47,627 nucleotides of DNA from contig JAFRRK010000072.1 in NCBI GenBank assembly GCA_017428115.1, positions 1 to 47,627 on the forward strand, read 5' to 3'. Position numbers and translations under genes: made by a program. The notes under the pieces were generated by a model that worked only from the letters and a program-made list of their open reading frames with translations, was not told where the DNA came from and searched no databases. This stretch comes from Bacteroidales bacterium (GTDB lineage: Bacteria > Bacteroidota > Bacteroidia > Bacteroidales > P3). Positions 1-7,927 of the stretch are shown piece after piece; the stretch's first letter is position 1, and the number at the start of each line of letters is the position of its first letter.

Positions 1-92
1 AATTAAAAATGAATTCGTTAATGTGTTAATTCGTTAATCAAAAAGACTAACACATTCACACATCCAATCATTCACACATTCATATCAACGTA
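1..92. other. AT-rich non-coding spacer with degenerate repeats
   Basis: No gene is visible between the window edge and the helicase stop codon. The stretch is made of degenerate repeats such as AATTCGTTAAT (twice) and variants of CACATTCA. The same style of repeat (AATGTGCTAATG) recurs at 6288-6350. Such spacers are common between Bacteroidales genes; I see no promoter or terminator here. Confidence 0.5.
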
Positions 93-3000
93 TCAACAAA
101 ATAAGGCGGCCTTGTCGAGGATAAGAGTGGGCAGTATGATGGCGTATGGCTGGGGTTCGTCCTTGGGTTTCCAGGATACGATGAAGGTGGCTTCGGCTTC
201 GGCGACGTGGTAGCCTTTGGCTTGTAGTTGGGCGATGCGGTCGCGCATGGTGTTAGAGAGGCAGGCAACGTAGTTGCCATGAGGGGTGACGAAGTATCCA
301 TTAGAATAGCGAAGGGGTGATCCGTCGCGAATGGGTAGGATGAGGTCTTGCTTGTCCTTGAAGTAATCTAGGTATACGTCTTTGTGAGTGAGGGGAATAG
401 AGATGCGGGGCGTGTATCCATTGATAGGGGAGTGGACGATGGGAGTGGCGAACGTGTTGAATAAGGTGATATCGGTGTGAATGACTAGGTTGTGTTTGGC
501 GCGGGTGATGCCGACATATAGAGTTCTCAATCGGTCGGGGTCGATGTTGACAAGTTCGGTAAGGATTAGATGGACGGTGTCGAATTCGCGGCCTTTGGCT
601 TTATGAATGGTAGAGACGAAAACGGTGGTGTCGTCGGTGGCGATAAAGTCTTCGATGTTAGATTCGGCAAGATACTCGGCGAGGTCGCTGCGGTAGAGGG
701 TGCGGTGTGTAGCCTCGAAGTCGGCTAGGAAGTGGCGCATGATGTCGAGGCAGCTGCTGCGGGCGAATGTTTGCAGGGTGTGTTGCTTGGCTTGGTTCCA
801 GAGGGGACGTGGTATGGCGCTGCCGCTGTCGGCGGTGATGCCTTGCAGGAAGTGGCGCACGATGAAGAGGTCGGCAAAGCGGAAGCCGCGCATGGACTGG
901 ATGAGCCGGGGGTGTATGCCTAGCTGGGACAGCTGGTGGGCGGCGAGGAGGGCTTGTTCGTTGGTGAGGGTGAGGAGGGCGGTGGTGTGGGGTGTGGCAT
1001 TTGGTGTGGCAAGGGTCTGCTGGAGCATTGCGGCCGACTGGGGGATGATGGTTTGGGGGGCATAGTGGTGCAGGGCGACGCTGCCAGGCGAGGTGCTGAC
1101 GGAGCGGATGGGGGTCTGTTTCATGCGGTGGGGCAGGAGGGTGGCGAAGCGGTTGGAGAGGTCGGTGATGGCGGGGTCGCTGCGGTAGTTGTCGGTCATC
1201 TCGTAGAAGGTGGCCTCGGGCTGCTTGGCGAGGGCTTGGAGATGGGCCGAGTCGGAGCCGCGGAAGCGGTAGATGTTTTGGTCGTCGTCGCCAACGGCTA
1301 TGACTCGCATCTCTTCGTTGCGCTGCATGAGGGCGCAGAGCAGACGGTATTCGTTGGCGCCCATGTCTTGAGCCTCGTCGATGACTAGTACGGTCTTGGC
1401 GATTTTGGTTTCTTCTACTTCGCCACTTTCTATCATCTCGGCAGCACGGAGCACTATGTTGTCGAAGGCCTCTTGGTCGGCCATTTGTCCGAGGAGGTCG
1501 AAGCTGAAGGAGTGGAAGGTCTTGATGTCGACAAAGTGGGCGGCATTGCCTACGAGGTCGATGAGGCGTTTTTTGAATTCGGTGGCGGCAGAGCGCGAGA
1601 AGGTGAGCATGAGTATCTGCTCGTGTTTGACATCTTCGAGCAGCAGTAGTGAGGCCAGTTTGTGGACTAGCAGGCGTGTTTTGCCGCTGCCGGGTCCGGC
1701 GGCTACGACGATGTAGTGCGACTGCTTGTCGTTCACTATCTTGAGCTGCAGTGGCGACAGTTCGCCAAAGAGTTTTTTGTATTTTGCAGGGGTGATGTTG
1801 CGATTGATGTCGGTGGTGCGCCCGTCTTTGAAGTATTTTTTGATGAAGTGCTGGTAGTCGAGGGTGAAGTAGTCGCTGACGAACGAGAGGGCGGCATCGT
1901 AGTTGCTGACCATGAGGTTGGCGTATTCGCCTACGATGTGTATTTGGCGTATGCGTTGTTTGTAGAATTCGTCGAGCATGCGGTATTGTTCTTTGCCATA
2001 GTGGGTGCGCATGGCTGCGGTGCGGTGCAGTTGCATGGTGTTGTATACGACTAGGAAGCCGCCTTCGATTTTGAGCAACCCTGTCTTGGAGAGGTAGAGA
2101 AGAGCCTCTTCGAAATCGATGATGGTGGGGGTGTTGTCGGTGCCACCGAATTGCAGTTGGGTATGGTCTTGGTTGTATTGTTGCAGGAGGTTGACGAGTG
2201 AGAAGGAGACCGCCTCGTCGGTGGTGTGAAGAGCGGCGAGCCGTGTGATGACGAATTGGCAGATGTCGGCGCGCCGTTGGTGGCGGGCTTCGATGATGTC
2301 GGGCGGGGCTTGGAGGTGCAGGGTGACACTGTCTGTGAGGGTGTGCTCTTGTTTGCGGATGTAGCCTTTGAGGGCTAGGAAGTAGAGGAGTGTGTGGAGT
2401 AGGCGGGTGGTGCATTTGGTGTGGCCGTGGTCAAGAGCCTCTTGGTTGAGCTGTTTGTAGTTGAGCTGGCAGGAGCTCTCGCTGAGGTGGGAGAGAATGA
2501 AGCGTTCGAGAAGAAGTATGTTGCTCAGTCGGCGGGGCGTGGAATCCTTTTTGAGCCAGGCGGTCATGTCGCGGCTGTCGGCAAGGAGACCTTCTTGGCG
2601 CATAAGGTTGACGTTGCGGATGACGGTTTCTTTGCTCATGCCAAGGATGTCGGCAAGATAGTCGATACGGCTTTCGGCTTCGTCGCGGTTGTGGCTGGTG
2701 GCTCGGCGGCTGATGAGCGAACGGATGATGCGGACTGCCTCTTGGCGCGAGGTGTCGTCGAAGAGTGGCGATAGGGTGAGGCGGCGGCGTGCCTGGTCCA
2801 TGCTGTTAACGGTGATGCCGGTGGCAAAGATATGGGGTATGTTGTTGCCTCGTTTGAGATAGCCTGCCTCCTCAAGTGCGGATATGGCTGATTTGACACG
2901 TGTGTCGAGGTCTTCAATCTCATCGTTCCAACCGGCTTGTCGGGCTATCTCGAGGGGGGAGCAGCTGACGCGTTCGTATTTGGCGGTGAGGTCGCGCACG

Positions 3001-4892
3001 GCACGCCATACTTGCTGTATGTCGCTGATGCTTAGTTTGGTCTGGTTGAGGAGTATGAAGTGTTTGTCGAGGTCGTTGTCGGAGAAGAGCACGTAGCAGT
3101 CGGCCTGCATGGTGGGGTCGCGGCCTGCACGTCCTGCCTCCTGGACATAGTTTTCGAGCGAGTCGCTGATGTCGAAATGTACCACTAGGCCCACATCTTT
3201 TTTGTCTACCCCCATGCCGAAAGCGGAGGTGGCAACAATGACCTGCGCCTGGCCCTCCATGAAGGCATTTTGGTTGTGTACCTTCTCGGCGGCTTCCATC
3301 TTGCCGTTGAAGGGGAGGGCTAGGATGCCGTCGGCAACGAGTCGGTCGGCAAGTTCGCGTGTGCGGCGGGTGCGCGACACATAGACTATGCTGGGGCAGT
3401 GGTGCCCGAGGATAAGCTGGCGGAGGTGCTGGTATTTCTCTTCCGAGGTGTCGGCATGGATTACTCTGTAGCGAAGGTTTTTGCGCTCGGCATTGGCGGC
3501 AAATACTTTTAGGGTGAGTCCCAGCTGGTGGTTGAAATAGTCGCAAATGTCGCTGATTACTTTTGGCTTGGCGGTGGCGGTGAAGCATGAGACGGGGATG
3601 GGCTGTCGCTGCTGTTTTTGCTCTTGGAGCCATTTGATGAATTTGCCTATGTAGAGATAGTCTACACGGAAATCGTGCCCCCAGGCCGAGAAGCAGTGTG
3701 CCTCGTCAATTACAAACCTCACTACGTTGCGACCAAGGAGCAGGTGTTCGATGGTTTTGGACCGCAGCATTTCTGGGGCAATATAGAGGAGGTTGGCAGT
3801 GCCTTCGGACACCTGAGTAATGGCAGAGGCACGTTCGACGGGGTCGAGGAGTCCGTTGATGGTGACGGCATCGGCTATGCCGCGGTCGGCAAGGTTGTCG
3901 ACTTGGTCTTTCATGAGCGACTGCAGCGGTGAGATGACCACGGTGAGACCGTGGCAGTTGCGTCCTGCCATTAGTGCCGGCAATTGGAAGGTGAGCGATT
4001 TGCCACCGCCAGTAGGGAAAATGGTGAGGAGTGAGTCGCCTCGAATGGCGGCCTCGACGGCTTGCTGTTGCATGGGCACATCGTCGAAGGTGCGGAAGTG
4101 GTCGAAGCCGAAGAATTCTTTCAGTCCATAATGTGCATCCAGTCGCCGTTGGCAATAGGGACAGGGTGGAACGCCTTCGCCACAGGGCGTGTTGCAGAGG
4201 AAGTTCATCACGTTGGCGACTTTGGGGTAGTTGTGGGTGACCCATGGAGGCGTGAGGGAGAAGAGGTCGTCGGCACCAATTACGGCCAGGCTGTAGGCGA
4301 GTTCGACAGGATATTGGCGAGCCACAGCCATGATGTTGGCGTTGTGGCATATTTTATCTTCATAGCCAGGAAGTAAACCGCCGCTGGAGAGGAGTATTTG
4401 GGTGAGGCTGGCCGCATGGGGATGCCATTGGTAGCACTGCTTAAGGTGGATGAAGAATCCTTTGAAGGGGTAGGCACTGGCAAGCAGGTAGTAGTAGATG
4501 TCTTGTTGTGTGGGTGGGAGCTGTGTCCAGGCCGCTACTTCGTCGGCGAAGAGTTCTTGTGCCTTTTGTGAGTCGTTGACGGGATTGTTGAGCTCGTCGA
4601 CTTGTAGCTTGTCGTCTTTTACCAAATGGTGGTAGGGCTTGCGGGGGAAGAGGAGGGGGGAGAGGTAGAGGGTGTCGATAATGGTGCGATTGGTATCAAG
4701 CCTTAGGTGGGAGAGGTACTTGAGGTCGTGGCCGACGATGTTGTGTCCGCAGAGAGTGTCGCAGCCTTGAATGAATTGGAAGAAATCGTGTTCGGAATGG
4801 GTGTGTAGCACGGCGCCGTCATCGCGTACGGCTCCATAGTCGGACACTTGGCGACGGTCGGTCGAAACTTCGATATCTATGAAGGCAAACAA
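93..4892 (-). CDS. Exonuclease-RecQ-UvrD fusion DNA helicase
   Basis: This 1599-residue protein probably acts in DNA recombination and repair as a 3'-5' unwinding enzyme with a nuclease module. Residues 1-120 read as a DEDDh exonuclease: D6 and E8 in FIDIE, D56 in GHNIVGHD, H88/H89 and D107 in PVNDSQKAQELF. Next come a Cys-rich CPYC segment near 245 and a RecQ core with Walker A TGGGKS near 292 and DEAH box DEAHCFSAWGHDFR near 394. The C-terminal third is a UvrD/PcrA-like SF1A helicase: Walker A GPGSGKTR near 1066, DEAQDM near 1172, HKAKG near 1430. The start is TTG at 4890-4892. An in-frame TAG at 4899-4901 rules out anything upstream, and the first exonuclease Asp lies five codons in. Only one base separates it from the stop of the upstream gene, so the two are probably coupled. 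RecQ proteins of about 1600 residues are known in Bacteroidetes; the cellular role is inferred. Confidence 0.9.
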   Translation of the reverse strand: MFAFIDIEVSTDRRQVSDYGAVRDDGAVLHTHSEHDFFQFIQGCDTLCGHNIVGHDLKYLSHLRLDTNRTIIDTLYLSPLLFPRKPYHHLVKDDKLQVDELNNPVNDSQKAQELFADEVAAWTQLPPTQQDIYYYLLASAYPFKGFFIHLKQCYQWHPHAASLTQILLSSGGLLPGYEDKICHNANIMAVARQYPVELAYSLAVIGADDLFSLTPPWVTHNYPKVANVMNFLCNTPCGEGVPPCPYCQRRLDAHYGLKEFFGFDHFRTFDDVPMQQQAVEAAIRGDSLLTIFPTGGGKSLTFQLPALMAGRNCHGLTVVISPLQSLMKDQVDNLADRGIADAVTINGLLDPVERASAITQVSEGTANLLYIAPEMLRSKTIEHLLLGRNVVRFVIDEAHCFSAWGHDFRVDYLYIGKFIKWLQEQKQQRQPIPVSCFTATAKPKVISDICDYFNHQLGLTLKVFAANAERKNLRYRVIHADTSEEKYQHLRQLILGHHCPSIVYVSRTRRTRELADRLVADGILALPFNGKMEAAEKVHNQNAFMEGQAQVIVATSAFGMGVDKKDVGLVVHFDISDSLENYVQEAGRAGRDPTMQADCYVLFSDNDLDKHFILLNQTKLSISDIQQVWRAVRDLTAKYERVSCSPLEIARQAGWNDEIEDLDTRVKSAISALEEAGYLKRGNNIPHIFATGITVNSMDQARRRLTLSPLFDDTSRQEAVRIIRSLISRRATSHNRDEAESRIDYLADILGMSKETVIRNVNLMRQEGLLADSRDMTAWLKKDSTPRRLSNILLLERFILSHLSESSCQLNYKQLNQEALDHGHTKCTTRLLHTLLYFLALKGYIRKQEHTLTDSVTLHLQAPPDIIEARHQRRADICQFVITRLAALHTTDEAVSFSLVNLLQQYNQDHTQLQFGGTDNTPTIIDFEEALLYLSKTGLLKIEGGFLVVYNTMQLHRTAAMRTHYGKEQYRMLDEFYKQRIRQIHIVGEYANLMVSNYDAALSFVSDYFTLDYQHFIKKYFKDGRTTDINRNITPAKYKKLFGELSPLQLKIVNDKQSHYIVVAAGPGSGKTRLLVHKLASLLLLEDVKHEQILMLTFSRSAATEFKKRLIDLVGNAAHFVDIKTFHSFSFDLLGQMADQEAFDNIVLRAAEMIESGEVEETKIAKTVLVIDEAQDMGANEYRLLCALMQRNEEMRVIAVGDDDQNIYRFRGSDSAHLQALAKQPEATFYEMTDNYRSDPAITDLSNRFATLLPHRMKQTPIRSVSTSPGSVALHHYAPQTIIPQSAAMLQQTLATPNATPHTTALLTLTNEQALLAAHQLSQLGIHPRLIQSMRGFRFADLFIVRHFLQGITADSGSAIPRPLWNQAKQHTLQTFARSSCLDIMRHFLADFEATHRTLYRSDLAEYLAESNIEDFIATDDTTVFVSTIHKAKGREFDTVHLILTELVNIDPDRLRTLYVGITRAKHNLVIHTDITLFNTFATPIVHSPINGYTPRISIPLTHKDVYLDYFKDKQDLILPIRDGSPLRYSNGYFVTPHGNYVACLSNTMRDRIAQLQAKGYHVAEAEATFIVSWKPKDEPQPYAIILPTLILDKAALFC

Positions 4893-4893
4893 C

Positions 4894-5349
4894 CTACTCT
4901 ACGGTGATTTTGAAGCTGCGGTATTTGGATGTGGTGGAGGGATTCTCGGTGACGCGTAGTTTTTCGTTGCCAAAGTGCATGATACGATAGTTGTCCATGT
5001 TTTCGGTACGGTAGACGGAGAAGAGGTTGTAGAATTGGTTGAGAAAGTCTTGGGAGCGGATGTCGATGAGTAGCTCGTAGCAGAGGTCGTATTGCTTGTC
5101 GAGCTTGAAGGTGAGGCGATAGTCGGCGGTGTTGATAATCATGATGCCGTCCACATCATTGCCGGCAGGCATGTAGGTGATGTCGAAAGCCTGGCTTTCG
5201 GCACGCTCGTTGCCCACGAAGGCACCTAGTCCTTGGATGATGTGGTGTGAGTCGCGACCGAGTTGCTCGGGGATGTAGTCGGCTTGGGCTTGAGCCCACA
5301 GGCATGTGGATAGCAGAAGCGAAATGCCTAAGGAAATAATCTTTTTCAT
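4894..5349 (-). CDS. Small secreted protein of unknown function
   Basis: A 151-residue protein with a clear N-terminal signal peptide (MKKIISLGISLLLSTCLWAQA), so it is likely periplasmic or outer-membrane associated. The rest is a short, acidic, probably beta-rich globular domain ending in KITVE. I recognise no family motif, no lipobox and no T9SS sorting domain. It lies 42 bases downstream of the nucleoside phosphorylase stop, and its own stop is one base from the TTG start of the helicase. The three genes could therefore share a transcript, although their functions have no evident link. Confidence 0.75.
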   Translation of the reverse strand: MKKIISLGISLLLSTCLWAQAQADYIPEQLGRDSHHIIQGLGAFVGNERAESQAFDITYMPAGNDVDGIMIINTADYRLTFKLDKQYDLCYELLIDIRSQDFLNQFYNLFSVYRTENMDNYRIMHFGNEKLRVTENPSTTSKYRSFKITVE

Positions 5350-5391
5350 TGTAGGATAGTTATTTCTGTTTTACAGGATGGTCAAGTGTTT

Positions 5392-6261
5392 TTATTGTGC
5401 CAGGCGTTCCACTATGGTGCCTATGGCTTGGCGCATGGGGGTGTGGTAGTCGTGGAGGAAGGTGCCTAGGGGGCGGTTGGCAACGATGAGACACACGGTG
5501 AGTGGCTGGTGGCCAAGGGAGTTGGCGAAGCCGTAGATGGCAGAAGTCTCCATCTCGAGGTTGGTGACGGGCACTCCATTCCAGCTGAATGCGGCAAGGC
5601 GTTCGTTCAGCTGAGGGATGCTGGGAGCAAGGCGTATGTTGCGTCCTTGCGGCCCGTAGAAGCCGGGGGCGGTGACGGTGATGCCGTGGTGCATGTCGTG
5701 TGCCACTTGATGGAGCAGTTGTTGGCTGCAGGACACGCAGTAGGGGGTGGCTAGTCGGCTGTTGAGCTGCATGTGGGCTGCAAAGGCTGCCTCCATGTCG
5801 GGAAGGAAGCCGTGGCTGTCGTGGAGGTAGTAGTTCATCAATCCGTCGAGACCGATGGCGTATTGTGACGCCACCAGGTTGCCGCAGTCGACATCGGCAC
5901 GTAGCGAGCCACAAGTGCCAATACGCACTAGGTTGAGCGAGCGGTGTGATGATAGTGGTGTGCGGGTGGCAAGGTCGAAATTGGCTGCAGCATCGAGCTC
6001 GGTGGCCACGATGTCGATATTGTCGCACCCCATGCCGGTGGAAAGGGCGGTGAAACGGGTGCCGTGGTAACGGCCTGTGAGGGCGTGTAGCTCACGATTG
6101 CACGACTCGTGTTCTACGCTGTCGAATATCTCTTTGAACATATTTACGCGGTCGGGGTCACCAACCAATAGCACATTGTCGGCCAGGGTGACGCTTGTGA
6201 GGTGTATGTGGTAGAGGCTTCCATCGGGAGCCAGCACTAGTTCGCTTTCTTTGATTGCCAT
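5392..6261 (-). CDS. Nucleoside phosphorylase (uridine phosphorylase-like)
   Basis: A 289-residue member of the PNP/UDP phosphorylase family, which splits nucleosides with phosphate into a base and ribose-1-phosphate in cytosolic salvage. Family motifs are LLVGDPDRV near residue 35 (phosphate-binding region), STGMGCDNI near 75, RIGTCGSL near 112, and NLEMETSAIYGFA near 234, which carries the ribose-contacting Met-Glu pair. Length fits Bacteroidetes uridine phosphorylase-like enzymes, somewhat longer than the E. coli enzyme of about 250 residues. Whether uridine or a purine nucleoside is the main substrate cannot be settled from these motifs. The ATG start is followed at once by a normal N-terminus with no signal peptide. 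Confidence 0.88.
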   Translation of the reverse strand: MAIKESELVLAPDGSLYHIHLTSVTLADNVLLVGDPDRVNMFKEIFDSVEHESCNRELHALTGRYHGTRFTALSTGMGCDNIDIVATELDAAANFDLATRTPLSSHRSLNLVRIGTCGSLRADVDCGNLVASQYAIGLDGLMNYYLHDSHGFLPDMEAAFAAHMQLNSRLATPYCVSCSQQLLHQVAHDMHHGITVTAPGFYGPQGRNIRLAPSIPQLNERLAAFSWNGVPVTNLEMETSAIYGFANSLGHQPLTVCLIVANRPLGTFLHDYHTPMRQAIGTIVERLAQ

Positions 6262-6287
6262 GGTTAAATAGGAATGTTTGATGATGT

Positions 6288-6350
6288 GAGAATGTGCTAA
6301 TGGTTGAGTGTGATTGGTTGCTCAATCTACTCATACATTAGCACATTCTC
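6288..6350. terminator. Perfect 15-bp inverted repeat (hairpin/cruciform)
   Basis: GAGAATGTGCTAATG at 6288-6302 pairs perfectly with CATTAGCACATTCTC at 6336-6350. The loop holds a second small stem (TTGAG/CTCAA). It lies in the gap between the 447-residue secreted-protein gene and the phosphorylase gene, both on the minus strand. A terminator for the upstream gene is the simplest reading, although no long U-tract follows. Confidence 0.5.
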
Positions 6351-6371
6351 TTGGTTGTGATTGATGATTGT

Positions 6372-7715
6372 TTAATTTCTGTTGCGGCTGTTGGTAGTGC
6401 CGCGGCTGTTGTTGTTGGAGCTTGTGCTGCGGCTGCTGGTGGAGGTGCCACGAGTGCTGGAGCTAGAGGATGTGGTGGCATTGCCACTGCGGCTGGTGTT
6501 GCTGCTGCGGGTATTGGTGGTGGCAGCAGAACGGCTGCTAGAGCCCCTATCGCTCTCCTTGGTGTTAGAGGAGCGGCTGGAGGAACTGTTGGCGGAAGAA
6601 CGGCTGCTGGAGCTTCTATCGCTCTCTTTGGTGGCTGAAGAGCGGCTGGATGAGGTGTTGGTGCGGCTGTTGTCGGAGCTTACAGTGCTGCGGCTGTTGC
6701 TTTCCTTGGTGGAGTTATTGCGGCTGCCATTGTTGTTTGAATTGTCAGAGCTGATGCCGCTACGGTTGGTGCTGCTGCCACGTCCGCTATTGTCGGTGCT
6801 GACACCGCTGCGGCTGTTGTTGCTGCCACTTTCGCGGGTGGAGGAGGAACGAATGTTGCTGCTGTTGCCACGACCGCTATTGTCGGTGCTGATGCCGCTG
6901 CGACTGTTGTTGCTGCCACGGTCGGACACTTCGCCCGTGCGGCTGGGTGCAGGAGTGGTGTTGCGGCTGCCGGTTGCACGGTCGGTGACGGTGATGGTGT
7001 TGTCGGTGCGGTTGCTGGTGATGCGGTTGCCGTTACGTTGTGTTGGGTCGTTTTGCACGGTTGCTTGTGAGCGTGAGGTGGTAATCTTGCCTACAAGGGG
7101 TTCGTTGGTGTAGTGGAATCCTCCGTTGGGGTCTTCCTGATAGCCTGGACGGTTCTGTCCGGGGGTGAAGGGCTTGGGGGGCATGGGCGCGGGGTGGTGG
7201 GGCAGACGGCGATAGTAGGGGTGGTAGTGCATGTGGGGATAGCTGTGGTAGTGCCAGCCCGGACGGTGGATGTCGTAATGATAGGTGTAGTAGTACACCA
7301 CCGGACGAGGGGCGCGCACGAAGGGATTGTATGGTGGCATGGCCCAAGAGAAGGTGGGACGGCGGTGGGTGTACTTAAAGCGTAGGTACTGTGCAGCGCT
7401 GTAGATGTTGCGGTTCTGCATGAGGTAGATGCACTCGAGGTCTATGGGCATATAGATTTCGTCGCCAGTGTAGGCATCGTAGCCATAAAGCCATATCTCG
7501 TAGAAGGATGAGCTAATCTGCTCAGCCCACACCTCGTTGATGAGCACATAGGTGGGTAGTTCGTCTTCGTAGCCGCAGTAAATCATCAACTCGTCTTGGT
7601 GGTTGAGGCATGCCACGGTGCGTGCGGCTTGGTTGTAGGTGAAATAAAGGATGTTGTCGGCGGCGACAGTAAGTGTTGCCATCATCAGTGCCAGCGTTAA
7701 AATTATCTTTTTCAT
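6372..7715 (-). CDS. Secreted protein with His/Tyr-rich middle and long Ser/Asn/Arg-rich tail
   Basis: A 447-residue secreted protein of unknown function. Residues 1-19 form a signal peptide (MKKIILTLALMMATLTVAA). Residues 20-125 look globular, with many aromatic and acidic residues. About 126-185 is rich in His, Tyr and Pro (for example YYYTYHYDIHRPGWHYHSYP). From about 215 to the C-terminus the sequence is almost entirely Ser, Asn, Arg, Thr and Gly, built from degenerate units such as SGISTDNSGRGN. The tail must be disordered; the middle could bind metal ions, but that is inference. There is no T9SS sorting domain or lipobox. A promoter-like TATCTTTG lies 60 bases upstream. Confidence 0.8.
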   Translation of the reverse strand: MKKIILTLALMMATLTVAADNILYFTYNQAARTVACLNHQDELMIYCGYEDELPTYVLINEVWAEQISSSFYEIWLYGYDAYTGDEIYMPIDLECIYLMQNRNIYSAAQYLRFKYTHRRPTFSWAMPPYNPFVRAPRPVVYYYTYHYDIHRPGWHYHSYPHMHYHPYYRRLPHHPAPMPPKPFTPGQNRPGYQEDPNGGFHYTNEPLVGKITTSRSQATVQNDPTQRNGNRITSNRTDNTITVTDRATGSRNTTPAPSRTGEVSDRGSNNSRSGISTDNSGRGNSSNIRSSSTRESGSNNSRSGVSTDNSGRGSSTNRSGISSDNSNNNGSRNNSTKESNSRSTVSSDNSRTNTSSSRSSATKESDRSSSSRSSANSSSSRSSNTKESDRGSSSRSAATTNTRSSNTSRSGNATTSSSSSTRGTSTSSRSTSSNNNSRGTTNSRNRN

Positions 7716-7774
7716 GGCTGTAGGTGTTATTGGTTCTTTATTTGTTTAGTATTTCCAATGTTAAAATAATTTTG

Positions 7775-7782
7775 CAAAGATA
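7775..7782 (-). promoter_or_regulatory. Bacteroidota -7 box for the 447-residue secreted protein
   Basis: On the minus strand this reads TATCTTTG, a perfect TAnnTTTG -7 element, 59 bases upstream of the ATG at 7715. The -33 region is A/T-rich without a clear TTG. The implied leader is about 50 bases. Confidence 0.55.
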
Positions 7783-7927
7783 CACATTTTTTTTTAATGA
7801 GTGCTGTGTGCTTTTTTATAGATATATAATTGATAGACGCTTTCAGCTCTATATTCCAATTCTTAATTGTTTCATTGTTTCCTTTCGGTTGGATGTTCTA
7901 CCGGACTATCTACTGCTCTTCGTTCGG

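Noticed and set aside
658-4376. Many open frames on both strands overlapping the helicase gene
   Set aside because: They are antisense or out-of-frame shadows of a gene with clear motifs; their products are Arg/Pro- or Gly/Val-rich with no domain features.
6288-6350. Insertion-sequence inverted repeats
   Set aside because: The arms enclose only 33 bases and no transposase; a hairpin is simpler.
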